Positions 1 through 13,139 of a stretch of 64,000 nucleotides of DNA are shown piece by piece (position 1 is the stretch's first letter; each line of letters starts with the position of its first letter). Where the stretch lies: assembly GCA_947462335.1 (NCBI GenBank), contig OX381720.1:43259152-43323151 (forward strand). Reading direction: 5' to 3'. This DNA comes from Harmothoe impar (taxonomy: Eukaryota > Annelida > Polychaeta > Phyllodocida > Polynoidae). Below the pieces are notes generated by a model that searched no databases, was not told the origin of the DNA, and saw only the letters and a list, made by a program, of their open reading frames with translations. The position numbers and the translations under genes were made by a program.

Positions 1-487
1 TAGACCATGACATGGTCCATGTCACATAATATACAACTATTCCACGTCATAAACCATGTGTTGCCATGTCCCAGAAATAACGTATCAAATTACTATGTAC
101 ACTGTTTCTGTGTCATACATACATCTAAACTGTATGGCACACAGCTATTCAGACAGAAACCATTATGATATTATTGTCATTATTGGGAGTGTTTTGTTAA
201 CTTGTAATTTCGGGATTAGAACTGAATCCCACCTGAATAAAGTATCAACTATCCAAATGTTCAATTCTTTATTTGTTTTGTTGTTTATGCACATGGATAT
301 GATAGCTGTATGGGAGATCACTGCTACTAGTGTTAGGGTGGGTAGATTTTGGTACATAGGATACTGTCAATATTAAAAAAGAGCAGTAGAACTGATATCT
401 CATGTGATTGTCTACGGTTCAGGGAAGGAGGAGGGACTATAATGTATCAAGTCCGAAAGGAAAAAATACTATAATGGTTCTAGACCC
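1..487. other. No gene recognised
   Basis: Short open frames only, none with a recognisable domain or supported splice sites. The stretch lies upstream of the TMEM87-like gene and ends at a dispersed CGACATG-rich repeat. Confidence 0.5.
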
Positions 488-686
488 CTAAATTCGATAT
501 GGCGACATGGGCATTTCTTAAAATCGACATGCGACATGAGGCCTAGTGACATGCGACATGAGGCTTAGTGACAGGGGACATGAACATTTCCTAAATTGAC
601 ATGGGACATGAGCATTTTTAGCGACATAGACATGCGAGACGGTCATTTCTTAAACCCGACATGCGACATGGGGACCCCCCCCCCCC
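488..686 (+). repeat. CGACATG-rich dispersed repeat, copy 1
   Basis: About 200 bp dominated by the degenerate word (T/C)GACATG(C/G)GACATG with spacers such as catttcttaaa, ending in a run of C. A second copy in the same orientation lies at 56375-56578, with the same order of sub-motifs. Both copies lie a few hundred bases or less upstream of a coding start (1045 on + and 56269 on -). No coding capacity is seen. It may be a non-autonomous mobile element; no terminal inverted repeats are obvious. Confidence 0.75.
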
Positions 687-1044
687 ATCAAGGGCCCCAC
701 TATTGAGACTGTTTATATAACAGAGAGCACATGTATATAGTAGAAGCATACGGGGCAGGTCGCCAGTGTACAGGGTTACTCTCTTCATATACCACCGAAT
801 CCCTGTACTGCACGTACCACGGGCGACCACTCCAGTTCCCTCGGGCCCGCCCACCTGTCCAAACACGTACAGCGTTGTAACTTCTGGCACTTCACGACAA
901 TCCACTATGTACAGCCGGTCGCGTGTGTCACCAATTCTACAGGTACAAATCAGGTAGCATCCGGCCCTGGGAACTTCAGGAATCCCCCAAACTCCTACTG
1001 CGTCTCCTCACCCAACTTAAGACACTGGATACACTGGAGGAGAG

Positions 1045-4000
1045 ATGGCCTCCTACCCCGTGTTCCTCCTGTTGGTGGGGCTAGCCCTGGTGTACCCTGG
1101 AGAGGGAGTACAGTCTGTGTGGAGCCTAGTGGTGGACGAGGTGAGTGTGTTATACATGGGTACCCTACCCGTGTTAGTGTGCTGGAGTAAGGGGGAAGTG
1201 GTCGGGCAGGATCCAGGTTGGCAGGTCATGCCTGGCTGATCCCTTACTTAAGCTGCACTGGTGTTAATAATAAATAACTAAGGCAGAGGAAGACCCAGAT
1301 GACACAGATAGCCATCTGATATGGCGTTTAGTGTGCAAAGTGTCCAAACTACCACAGTATATGTCCATGACATCAATTAACATTCGTACTTCATATCAAG
1401 AGGGCTGTCTGAAAATACATTTGCTTGATCAGCTGACGATGAGATAGGATAAGATAAAATGGCTACTGTCAGACTATTTACAAATTTAAGGCATCATGTC
1501 TATCATGTTTAATATCGCAAATATAGTTTCTGTATAATCTACGTTTGTACTACATATTTTAGTGGTAATAAATGCTACTACTATACTCATATCAAGGCAC
1601 TACTACTATACTCATATCAAGACAGAGTAAGGTTTCGAATCAATGGGTTATTTAATAAAGAAACATGCATCAAGATGAGGTCAATTCCCAGTACCAATGA
1701 CCTAGCTTTATAACGTTTCAAATAGAATGTATAAATACGCATTATAAAGGTCATACACAGAGCTATAAAAATAGATCCTCGTGACAGTGACATAGATGCA
1801 TGTATACATTACACTTCGTATCAGCAAGGACATACAAGATCTCTATGGTATCAGCTATAACATACAATCACTTTTGTCTTATCCATTCATAATACATCTT
1901 TGTTTTCTTCACAGAAAAAGGGAAATATGTATAACATTTTCCCCAACTACATGTTCAAGGATTCTTACGTGTCCGTCTCTTGTAAGTACTATTTACCCTA
2001 AAGAAGGAACATTAGAGTTAATGGTGTTGGGATAGTAATGATAAATATGTCCTGTCTTAATTTAATGGACTAATGAACTCAGGACTCAGGCATAGAACAA
2101 GGAGATTGAGCATAGCCCTCTGGGCATAGACCCACCAACATGTGTATAGTGGTATGACATAAACACGCATTTAGTGAGACCTGGAGAAATTAACCGTCGG
2201 TCTATATAGCTAATCACATTACCCAAAATATACCATCCTGGATGGATTGCAGCCTGTCTCTAGCCTCTCCTGTTTGTTGTTGCAGTGCTGTGCTACGCCC
2301 GGGAGCCGACCGAGCTGGCAGTCTCCTGGTCCCTCCGTCAGGTGCACTGTATGGAGCAGATGTATGAGGCCAACCTCAAGGTGGGTAGTACACACCAATG
2401 CAGGAAAGGGTGCCTTTTTCATAATAAAATTGTCTTTACATTGGTTTTAAAAGAATCCCCATAACATTGTATGCGATGGCTATGTTTGCAAACATCTCAT
2501 AGTAGGGGATTCACAGGACAATTATCTTTCTTGGAGTACATATTAGAATTCAGATTTTGAGGTCACATTTATGTTTTTGTCGGTCATGCTCTAGAAATGT
2601 CCCAAAAACATGATCAACAACTTTTCTGAAAAGTCACCCTTTCTTGCAGCATTGGTCATGGGAATATTGTGATATTGTGATTGGAAGAAAAATATTGCAC
2701 ATTCACTTTCAAATGTTGAGACATAGGGATCCCCTATCCATGGCAGGGCCCCTAAAATCGTACTTTTCTGCTATTTATATTTAGACTGGCTTATAAGGAC
2801 AGACATAATGCTGGCAAAAGAAAGGAATTGATAAAGAACTATTCACATAGAGCAGAATCAGAGCAGAATCAAAGTGGCATGGTCTAAGTCGCTAATAAAT
2901 CTTTAAGTCGTAGATATAGCCGCCATGATGCATGAAGGCAGCCCTGTTTAGTAACTCACGGGTGCTGCATTTAAGCACATCTTGCCGAACCTACAGGGTT
3001 GAGACACGCCCAAAGGATCAACATGATGCACTAATGCAGCACTGGCGTGTTACTCACCGTGGCTGCATCTAATTAGTGTATCATGACGACAAATATCTTA
3101 TTTTACCGACATGCCGTCCATAAAGGGTTTTAAATCATTTACATTGAGTCCATTTCCTGCTGCAGCAAGACGTTGACATTATGGGCATGGAGAGAAGGGC
3201 AGAGGAGGAGCAGCGGCTTCGCGATCCTCTCTCAAAGAAAAAGATGTTGAAGGCAAGCCCAGGTCCAGGTGGTAATGACACCAGTGAGGACGTCTTCCGT
3301 GAGCTGAGGTCAGTAAGACGTCACAACTCTAGTGACTCGGGTGACAACAACGTGCTGAACACGCCACCCACCGCCTTCCAGATGTCTCTCCGTAAGATAT
3401 ACACCTGTTCCGACCACAATATCATTCGGTTGGAGGTAAGTTTATTTTATCATGAAAAGTATTATAATGCAATCAGTCGTATATCTAATGTTTTTCTCGC
3501 ATTGTCAAGATATCATTGTTGACTCTATAGATAGTATTGTGCAGATATTACAGCCTTTTGCTAATGACGCTGATAAAAGATGTGGCCATTATGGCAGTGG
3601 TAGGAATAAAGACATAATGAAGCTGATAGTTATCCTGGTATGAAATAGAAATGGATGGGCTTATTGTGAATGTGAACTTGAGTAACATCACCACATTAAC
3701 AGACCATAGTATCATTGCTGAAATAACACTTGATTCTCTTTTCCAGGATGAGAGTGAACTTCCATTTAGGCGTGTGTCCTCTTACAAGGTAAATATGATT
3801 GTTGTTGTAGACAAATGTTAAGCCTTAAACATAAATCCTTCTAGAATATAACTCTCCTTGATGATTTTGCTATCACAACTTTCATTCCTTGGATTAAATC
3901 GATATTAATACCTGTTGCTTCAGACGCAGGAGGATGCTAGGGTACGGACGGTACAACGGCCACCACCTGCCAATGGAAAAAAGGTACAGTTTGCAGACGC

Positions 4001-7000
4001 CACCAAGTACAGCATTATAAAACTAATTGGAATTAGGAAACATATTCTCTCTGACAGCATATGAGGTTGAATCAGTTTTCCATCAGTTACTTGCACCTCT
4101 AAATGAGAGGCATTTTGATGGAGTCTGTGATGGCGTCGTGTCGTAGATCTTATTTCCCTATATTTAGAGAATACACATGAATTGTGATAATTCTGATTGT
4201 CTTGTCTCATATTGATGTCAGACTAAGACATGTTGCTGTTGTTACTGTGTCAGATTGAGACGAGGGTGGTGTCGGCATGGGAGGACGGCATGTATCACTT
4301 CGAGCTCACCATCATACCAACAATGATCAATAAGACGTTCCAGTCTAGGGGTGAGTCTTTTAGACATTATTATGTGTATTTGTGGTTTATCATAAACCTT
4401 CTGTCATTCGATAAAGCATGGGGTATATGTACTTTATATCCCTGGATAAAGCTATCCTTTGGAAGGACCTGTGGTAGTATAATTTATCATTTACACAAAA
4501 ATGACATAATCCTTATGGTTTGATCTTAATACTTCTTATGTTTTGTGTTCCTAGCTGTGGCCCTTTTTCACATCATTCCTAATGAAATATGAAAACAGCA
4601 AAATGTATCCACATATCATTGTTCCAAATTCTCTTGCCTTGTAGTGGAGGTACAGATGCATGGTCGCTATGGATACCTGACTGCCATTGACTGGCCCCTG
4701 TTACCGGTAAGCCACATCAATAGTATAACCGCGGGATATACCTTAAGGCGTGCAACAACAACACTTAAAGAGTCACTTAAAGAGTCTAATCATCAGAAAT
4801 GCGATTCAATATATCTAAAAATCAAGGGTTTTTGGCTTCATTTTTCTCTTAATATTATTCTTTAAGCTAGTTTACTATTTCGCAAAATTACCCTATACTG
4901 CATTGAGTTTACCTGTATTTCCACGACTCTATATCAAATGTTAAGTGCAATGTGTAAACTCCACTTGCAGTACAATGGCATCATGTCCTTCCTCTACCTG
5001 GTCCTGTCCACAGCCTGGATCATGGCCTGGGCCAGGTCACACCGCTTCACGCTCAAGATCCATGTCGGCATGGGTCTCATCGCAGTAGCAGGTAACTCAC
5101 AATCTCACATACTGTACTTCAAACATAATGCAATTGTTATACAACCACAAATAAGCAGTGAGAGGACACTTTCACTGTGGTACAGACATGTTGACATACA
5201 TACAGTTCTATAAAAAGTTTTTATTTTATGTGTACTTCCTGCTAAAACGATGCATAATCAATTTAGTGGGGTTTATTTTGGGGGGGAAAATACATTTTAT
5301 AATTTTTTTAATGATACGCTACTACATGAATATCCTCCATTGCTTGATGCCCGTAGGTGCTATGAGCCACACACTGGTCTTTGTCCAGAATGCAGCAGAG
5401 AACTCCCGAGGTGGTGGTGGTAAGTGAACTCTACGCTAAAGTATAGTGAGGGAATATCTTTGTCATGGGAACACATTTCTAATTGCCTCACCTTCTCACA
5501 AATGTTAAATATTGAATCTATTAACTGTTATCACATTATGCTTACTGCGCAGCCACAGGAGACCCAGGTATTTGCCTTTAATAGTAGTCACTTGACGTCT
5601 ATTGGTGTTAGGTTTGTCCCTGGTGACCGTATTTGTATAGAGTCAACTCTTGTTCACAAAACACCAACTACAGACATTCACAGTAGTTATATTATTTGTC
5701 ATTTCAAGAGTTCATTTTGGGTTAATCCTGTTTCCCCTCCTATATATCTTTACGTATACATGGCACATACCCTGTACAGTCCCAGCATATATGTTGCGTA
5801 CATTTAATTGGTATTTATCTACATGGTCCCATGGTAGTTAGGTGATGGTTATTTTCCATTATCATTGTCTGTCAAATTAAGCACCGTGTCCACCATTGTG
5901 ATAATACAATAGTGTTATTTTCTTTTTCTTGTTGTAGTTATGTTAATTATGTGGTTTGCACAAATTCTGGCGGTTGTCCAGGTGACTTTCCTCAACTACA
6001 TCCTTCTGGTGGTCAGCACAGGATACGGCATTAATGTGTAAGTATTAAACTATACCCACACATGGCTGTCTCATCTCATCAGGTGCAATAGTATTTTCCT
6101 AACTTGGAATGATATCTAATTTGAATATTTTAGTGATCACTCAACCTAACTATTTGGTGACCGTCAACACGTAATTGACAAGATTGTTGCCACCATGTTT
6201 AAAATGTTTATGCTCAGTAAAAGTGTAAACCTGTTTAATTATAGTTTTGTTAGTAATAATCCATAATCTCTGTTTCATATTACAGGCCTGCCTTGCCCAT
6301 GAAGACACTAGTGTTTATGGGTAGTATGTGTGGACTACAGTTTGCTGTAGGGGTACTATGGATTGTCTGCACTGACACCACACTTAGGGTAAGTGCATCA
6401 TATCAACAAAATATGCCACATAGTTTTAGAGAAAGTTTCTAATAGAGCTGGCACAGACTAAGGTGAGGGAGGAGGGGGAGGTGACTATGTGGATGAAAAG
6501 GAACAAAAGGGGCAGGGAGGCAGCGGTGAAGGAATGAACTGGTGATGGAGAAAGGGGAGAGTTTCAATAGATATCTGAAAGTGCAGAGGAATAGGTGGTA
6601 TATAGGTGTGGGGAGACGGAAATAGAGAAATAGAAAGATACAGATATAAGGAGACGGGGAGACAAGCAAAGACAGAGGCAGACAGCGAGACCAACCGAGT
6701 GTGTATATACATGGCAGAAGAGGATACAAGGAGAAATCTAATGTGTTTTTCTTTTATATTGTTTCACCCGCAGATCCAGTACGCGCATCCCATCCTCACC
6801 AAAGCCACCCTGTGGATCAAGGCAGCCATCTTTGTCGTCATAGCGGCGTGGGTATCCTTTTTCACTGTGTGCACTACAGCTAAGTCTGTGTGGACTATCT
6901 CTATGCATTAAGTCTATGTGCACCCATCTTTGTGCATCGGCTTCCCCACCAAAGCAGCGCCTCCTCACAGGGCCACCAACATCTCAGGGAAGAATGAAGT

Positions 7001-9693
7001 CCAATCAGTATGAGCATGGGTTGAATGGGGATGGAATTTCACTTGGAGATTCTAATTTGAACACTTATAGAAGTGTTGTATTAGTAGGCATAGATATCCT
7101 TTATTTCCTATGCTACTAGTTAATCTGATTAATTTTCAAATCTTAGACATAATCAGATCAAAATAGATATTTTAAAAAGGGGAAATTTCTTTTTTTTCAA
7201 AACTTCTTATCAGATCCAACTTTCCCCAGTAGAATTATAAGTCTAGCTATAGTTTAAGACCTTAATTCTGCTGCATACGTGTTGCATCTAATCTAAGTAT
7301 TGTGTAGTTAATACAGTCGAGGTACCAGAGTCAGGCTTTTAGGGATAAGGATTGCATGATGAGACTATATCGGGAGATCCAGAATACCAGGGCTATCGTG
7401 GGATGCAGAAAGGAAGGGTAACAGGCGATTTGGGAAGTTATATAATCCTTAGGCACGCTTCTGTGGTAGTTGCCTATTATGATCAGTAATCGGAGCAATG
7501 ATTGATTATAAACCATCTATTTCTCCCTGGAACACTAACAGTTTCCAATGCAAAGGTAACAATGATTTGATGTTACTTGTTAAGTGATTTTATGTTTTAA
7601 GGCACTTTTCTTCTGCATGGCAATGAATTGATGTCATCTGTCCATTGGCATGCTGTATGCATTGTACATGGTTTTGAGTTGTGAATGGATGTGGTTCTTT
7701 GCTTTACTTCTGCATGTTTTGCCATGACATAAATATTTAGAAATGATAAGTGTTTTAAGGAGTTTACAGTTAATTAAAGTACATGTTGTAATATTTCATT
7801 TTAGATCTTTTCATTTGTAGTGAGAATGATGTTGTACTTATAGTGGTATTCCTTTGGTGGGATGTGTTTTGAACTATCCAAAATGTTGTTTTATAAATCA
7901 AGAAACAATTGTAGTCAAACAGTTGTACATTTTCATTTTCACTTTTTCATTTGCGGCTCGGGTGCTTTGTTTCCATTATTTTGTGTTGTCCTTTAAAAAT
8001 GCTACATTATTGTTCTTGACTCAGTGAGATCATGATATCCACCATTCGCACCCTCATACAACTGCGGCAGCGCCGTCACGCGGGCACCAAGATCGTCACC
8101 TTCACCATCTTCATGGTCTCCTGCATCATGGCCTTCCTCAGTAAGTTGTCGCCATTTTCTTTAGTTATAAATAATGAGAATAAAGTGCACCTGAAAAGTG
8201 CCACTAAATTCTAATTTAAGTTTGTAAAGTTAATGAAAATGTAAGGATTGGAGTAGTCAGAATCAGCCCAATGTACTGTAATGTCATACCATGCAATGTC
8301 TGAAATGACGTGTGATCATTTAATAACGTGTGAATTTACTCTGGTGTTATCCGCAATCGGACTTTATTAAACCACCATAACCCGCCAAATTTGGAACTCA
8401 TGGGCCTCCTGTTGAATTTAATGCTGATACCCTTACTGATAAGCTAATTATGTGCATTTAGATTACATAATTACGTTTGAGATTTGATTGCAGTTCACAT
8501 CGTGATGTTCGGGTTAAGTATGGGCTGGATGCAGGCCTGTCGGACGGTATGTAGATCCATTGTGTCTTCTCCGTTCTAAGTAGACTTCAGAATATTATAC
8601 TGAATCATGCGTTATGCTCTACATATAACTCATATTAACATAAATACTTGCTCACATGCTGTACACTGCCCAATGAACCTTCAAGGCCGATTCTTGAAAA
8701 AAAGAGATAAAAGGAATAATGGATAGTGAGATAAATTCCAAAACATTATTTTCAATGAAAATACCCAAAAGCTTACCTGGTTTGTAAAAACTAAACCCTA
8801 ACTAGATACATTTGGAATATTCACCATCAAATGAGCACCAATAGTATGATCGTGCAGAAAGTAAGTATAATGTGGTAATTGTGTGTTTTCCTTGCTCAGA
8901 ACTGGCAGATCCAGTGGGTGTTTAACTCAATGAGTCAGATGGAAGCCTTCCTGCTGCTCATCGTGCTCATGGTGCTGTGGAGGCCGGTCGACACCGCTCA
9001 GAGGTCAGTAGACATTAACTTGTTTATAATGTCTGCATTTGCCTTCATATCATAGAGACAAAATGGCTGCATTTAATGCAATAATGTGATAAACCCTTAG
9101 TTGCATTCATGCACCATGTCGACCCTACAGGGTTGATACACTCCCAGAGTTGAGTGTTGCTATCAGGTCGTGATGATTTTATTGCAAAGTACTCAGCTCA
9201 TCTTTCTGTGCCTCATACGGTTTCACAATAGTTATATATTACTTAATTAATTGATGTTAATAATATACCCAACCTTTTTCCATCTCCCCAGTTATGCCTT
9301 TGCACCCCTTGGCATGGAGGGTATCGATACTGTTGATGATGACTCGGAAGAAGAGGAAGAAGTATTCAGTAAGGAGACGGAAAAATTTAAATTAGGTGAG
9401 TAGTGTGAAATAACCCTGCCAATTACAAACTATGGTGTGGTTTGTCACATTCTGGAGAGTGTCACACAATTTTCAAGATCTTGACTTCACAAAAGCCTGT
9501 AAAACTTCGGTCTAGTTAGAACATTTAATCATAGAGGGACTATTACAATTTAATTATCGTTGGTATTTTAAGATAATGCATAAATCTAGCTCCTATCTGT
9601 TAGAATCGATGATGCAATTCACAGTTTGTATATTCAGGTATATCTACATTTTGTTAAGCTATGACCTCCTTTCCATTTACAGATGAGCTATGA
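1045..9693 (+). CDS. TMEM87 (A/B not resolved): TMEM87-family (GOST) seven-transmembrane protein, 18 exons
   Basis: Exons: 1045-1140, 1915-1981, 2286-2380, 3166-3435, 3747-3788, 3924-3983, 4254-4350, 4645-4706, 4971-5091, 5357-5419, 5938-6037, 6286-6388, 6774-6851, 8029-8140, 8494-8546, 8900-9003, 9292-9395, 9683-9693. All junctions are GT-AG, phases agree throughout, and the sum is 1638 nt (545 aa plus stop), close to vertebrate TMEM87A. Residues 1-22 look like a signal peptide; the luminal half follows. YGYLTAIDWPLLP just before helix 1 and VLWRPVDTAQ-YAFAPL after helix 7 are family signatures I recognise. The 3166-3435 exon adds a polar, Ser/Asn-rich luminal segment with dibasic sites. Known role of the family: Golgi/endosomal membrane traffic or cation conductance. 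The protein ends KLDEL, but by family topology the tail is cytosolic, so a luminal ER-retrieval role is unlikely. The least certain junction is the acceptor at 8028. TMEM145 or GPR107-type relatives are less likely. Confidence 0.9.
2900..3135. mobile_element. MITE family 1, copy in TMEM87-like intron
   Basis: About 230 bp with the motifs gtCATGATGCA, GGCAGCCCT-GT-AGTAACTC, GGGTTGA-AC and GACGGCATG near the edge, shared with copies at 9055-9190 (partial), about 51680-52000 and 58797-59022. Ends form imperfect inverted repeats of the type TTTAA-GGA-GGCATGTCG. Non-coding, so a non-autonomous DNA transposon. Confidence 0.6.
6439..6680. repeat. Purine-rich intronic tract
   Basis: About 240 bp of strongly G/A-biased + strand (ggagggggagg, gaaaggggagag, gagacggggagacaag) in the intron before the exon at 6774. 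The same bias recurs in gene A and gene B introns near 39780-40170 and 30960-31075. It explains the long minus-strand open frames rich in Pro/Leu/Ser here, which are not genes. Confidence 0.5.
9055..9190. mobile_element. MITE family 1, partial copy
   Basis: Contains the family words gcattcatgcaccatgtcga and ctacagggttgatacac, matching parts of the copies at 2900-3135 and 51680-52000. Ends are not clear. It sits in an intron of the TMEM87-like gene, between the exons ending 9003 and starting 9292. Confidence 0.45.
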
Positions 9694-9796
9694 TAAAGCA
9701 TTATTCGGAAGATGTCACAGTGGAGCATATCCAAGACTTTAACATTCCATGAGCTCCATTGAGGGATTGCTACTTCTGGCAGAGACCATTAATACC

Positions 9797-9802
9797 AATA
9801 AA
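9797..9802 (+). terminator. Candidate polyadenylation signal for TMEM87-like gene
   Basis: AATAAA 104 bp after the stop codon at 9693. Another AATAAA-type site at about 11422 could serve a longer 3' UTR. No transcript evidence is available to choose between them. Confidence 0.4.
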
Positions 9803-12090
9803 TATCCATATGATATCCATTGCATAAGAGAGAAAACTCTAGCAATTTCGTCTCAAGAGAGAGCTAAGGTCACTATTATTTCAGGCGATATGAAGTAAAT
9901 GCTATAGATACTGTTTGGCCCAGATGTCATTGGTATTGACTAACCAAGCAACATCTTCTCTGCTGGACTGTAAAAGTAATGTTACACGTTACAATTTGTT
10001 TGTCTCAAACTGTAAATAATTATTGTTTTCTTGTCCCATACCATTACGTGCCATAAAAAACACGTTCCGTGCCGCATGTTCAGAGCTCCATGACACTTTG
10101 GGGACTCTTGGTGTGCAAAAACTATATTACATTGAATATTCTTCCAATGTATATATTTTGATATGTATTGTTAAATATACATGTAGCAATAAGCATGTAG
10201 CTTTATTGTGGCTATCACTGATTGATCCCAAAGCTTCCAACTGATTTGTGTGTAGTAATGGTTACATAAATGTCCACAGTATATAATATATACAGTTGAA
10301 ATATTAATTATAGCTATGAGTATGATCAAGCAGTAACACTATTAACTGTAAGCCATCAAAATCAGCATCGAGTGACCAAATGTATCTAATGCCTTATAAT
10401 CATGACTTGATATTTCTAGTGGTGCTTTTACATATATTATACTGCCTATTTTAGGAAGTACCTTTCATAAACTGCTGTATCAAGGTCCCAACTCAAAGTG
10501 ATTATAAACATTCCCCACCGTAGGCCTATATTAAATGTATCTTTAGGAACATTAGGTATTACTGAAAGTTTGCCAAAATGATCAAACTGTATGCAGTCTA
10601 ATGGTCTACTGATAAGGTCCCCTGATAATGTCCCCGTTCCGTAAATCTCTTGATGGTAGAATCTCTTGTACATAGTATTACTAGCACATATCTGTTTGTC
10701 ATGCAATGGTACTATTTTCTTACATTGTTATTCTATAATATTGTTTGACAATGTGTTCGGGAGCGAGAGGGGTCAAGTACTGTATAGTGATAACGGGGGT
10801 TGTATCAAGATATCTACCCTTATTTAAGTGCTAAAGACCTACGTATTTCTGAGCTTCCAATGTGATACTATAATCAGGCTATGTATGCTGATGCAAATTT
10901 TAAGGAATGCTGTCTGGTCTCGAGAAGGCTTGTGCATTGTGTTAAACCTAACACATAACTTGTATCGTTTTATGTGCTAAAATGATTTCGCAGTTTTCCA
11001 TGACTGTCTAAGGCTATGTGTCCGTACAATATAATGAAGATGGAAGATGGAAGATGCTGGAACAACGTAACTAGCGACAAATCTATGTTGCAGCATGATT
11101 TAGTGATGACATATTAGTTGTACTAATCATGTTTGGATACCATAACATAGTTATCAAAATCCTCTACCACTGTTGGTTTTTCTACGTTTTGTATATAAAG
11201 AGCTTTACTAAACACCTTCAGTGTGTTTGTATTTAAATCTGCCCATGAAGTGATTCCTTTATAGATTTTGTATTATATAATTATTTTAACGATTATACCA
11301 CACAGTCCCAAGTACCACCCATTGCTTCCAATATTCACAATGGTACATAATATCATCTGTGTTTTGAGAGCTTATTATAAACAGTGTTTGATATGTTGAT
11401 ATACTTGCACACCTTCCTTACAAATAAACATCTTTAAACAGTTAATCTACCTTTGACACGTACTTTGTACTAAATGACTTACTGCTGTGGAGATGGGGGA
11501 GGCAGAGAGATAGGGATGTGAGTCACAGTGTGACAGTTTGCGTGAGAGAGACACAGATTATTGCTATCACAGTAATTAAAGGGGCATTCTCACCACTCGC
11601 ACTTCACCACATAGTAAACTAGAACAGTACTAGAATTTTGAGTGGGATACACTCGGTCATTATGCCACTTTAACCTGGATAACATGTGTAGGCATTAGCT
11701 CCTTTGTTGCCCTGCAGGGGGAGCCAGTGTGTTTTATGTAGGCTACATTCATCATCCCATCATCCTATTCCTAGCTATAATTATACCATTCGGTAGTGCC
11801 CTTTCCGATCATGCACATTGTATCACTATGGACATTGCACAACAAGTGACAGCACCTCTCAGTGGGTTGAGTCTTAAAGCCTTGTACTTCCCCATCCAGA
11901 GATGGACATTTTAGACACTTTTCATTGAATCATTTGAGGTTGTTAACCGTTAGGACTTATTTACTTAATACACAAGAGCAGTCCATAAACAGACACTTTA
12001 TCTGCCTCACTGTGACTGTCCATATTAGTCACCCCAGAGGGACATACCAGCTTTGAGTACTAATAAGTCATGAGCTAACAGTAACTATCG
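9803..12090. other. Gene-free stretch, possible long 3' UTR
   Basis: No conserved reading frame or splice-supported exon was found on either strand. It is AT-rich, and could in part be a 3' UTR of the TMEM87-like gene ending near the AATAAA at about 11422. Confidence 0.5.
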
Positions 12091-12136
12091 ATTGGCGGAC
12101 GGACCAGTATCCTATCCACTCACCTACTGGCCCCCA

Positions 12137-12434
12137 TATGGCTGTGCCTCGATCACAAGATCAGGCAATGTGAAAGTCTTTGACCGGGTGACATCTTTGA
12201 CTGGCTTGATAGAAAACGGTTTATTTAGGGCAGAAGAAGATATAGATGGGTTACTAATTACTCATTTAAAGTGGTATAACATCCATTTACCTTTTCAGCC
12301 ATTATCTTCATCTGCCCTAAATAAACTGTTTTCTATCAAGCAGGTCAAATATGTCACCCAGTCAAAGATTGCACCCGGTCTAAGACTTTAACATTAATTG
12401 GCTTGATCTCGTGAGTCACAGCCATATATATACT
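12137..12434. mobile_element. Foldback MITE with TATGGCTGTG ends and 16-17 bp inner repeats
   Basis: The two halves are an imperfect palindrome: ATATGGCTGTG at the left, CACAGCCATATAT at the right, then paired agatca-gc, aagtctt-gaccgggtg, cttgatagaaaacggtttat and gggcagaagaagat arms. Inside each arm a short unit of the form TCTTTGACCGGGTG is repeated. The element at 34621-34955 has the same ends and the same inner unit, so they are one family. Open frames across it are produced by the palindrome. Confidence 0.75.
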
Positions 12435-12803
12435 GCTAATCTTACTCTCGTTCCCAGACGTTTTAGAATGACAGCTCTGGTAACAACCACTATGACCTTG
12501 AACTTGGAATTTGCTCGGTGTGGGCAGTTCCTGCTGGCAGCTTCGAACCAGTGAACAGGGACCAGAATGATGGTGGTTTTCCCATCATACTTTCTGGTTC
12601 CAGTTCCAGGTCCTGTCGGTTCCAAGCTAACCTCTGGGACTACCTAGACCGAGAAAAAGAACTCAAGGTCTCATTGGTGTTTACGAGTGTCATTCTGAAC
12701 CAGAATTGCGCACAGGACAAGTGTATGCTGATCCCTGTAAATGCCAATTATATTCACTTGGATACAGGCAGATGGCACCTAGCTGACGCAAGTGCACAGA
12801 CAA

Positions 12804-13135
12804 ACGTTTTGGGTGAGTCTTAATCAAATCTTGATAAGTCTTAAAATCTAATACATAGATGGCGCCACTACATATGTGGTCTTACTCTGGCTCCCCAAAA
12901 TACTCTTAAAAATCTTAATAATGTATTTAAGCGGAGTTCCACTGTTACGGAAGAAGGGGGGGGGGAGAAAAGAAAAACAAATTGGGGGGAGAGCCGGGCA
13001 GAGCCCCCATGGGTAAGAAACCAGTGTAAGACTGCATATATATATAGTGGCGCGCCAACTATATTTGGTGAGTATTATTAAGAGTTTGAGATTAAGATTC
13101 ATTAAGATTTGATTTAGACTCACTCAAAACGTTTA
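12804..13135. mobile_element. Long-TIR MITE, ends AAACGTTTTG-GTGAGTCT
   Basis: Left arm from 12804 (aaacgttttgggtgagtctt) is matched by the reverse complement of the right arm ending about 13135 (agactcactcaaaacgttt). The arms extend about 60 bp, through aatcaaatctt-a-aagtctta. The centre holds a G-rich run near 12955-12965. No coding capacity. Confidence 0.75.
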
Positions 13136-13139
13136 TCCC

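Noticed and set aside
6439..6729. Minus-strand frames of 75-96 codons rich in Pro, Leu and Ser
   Set aside because: They are antisense to a purine-rich intronic tract of the TMEM87-like gene, with no start context, domain or splice support.
9683..9693. KLDEL C-terminus read as an ER-retrieval signal
   Set aside because: In this seven-helix family the N-terminus is luminal and the tail is cytosolic, so KDEL receptors could not see it.
12092..12391. A 99-codon plus-strand frame
   Set aside because: Spans the arms of a foldback MITE; both arms encode inverted versions of the same DNA.
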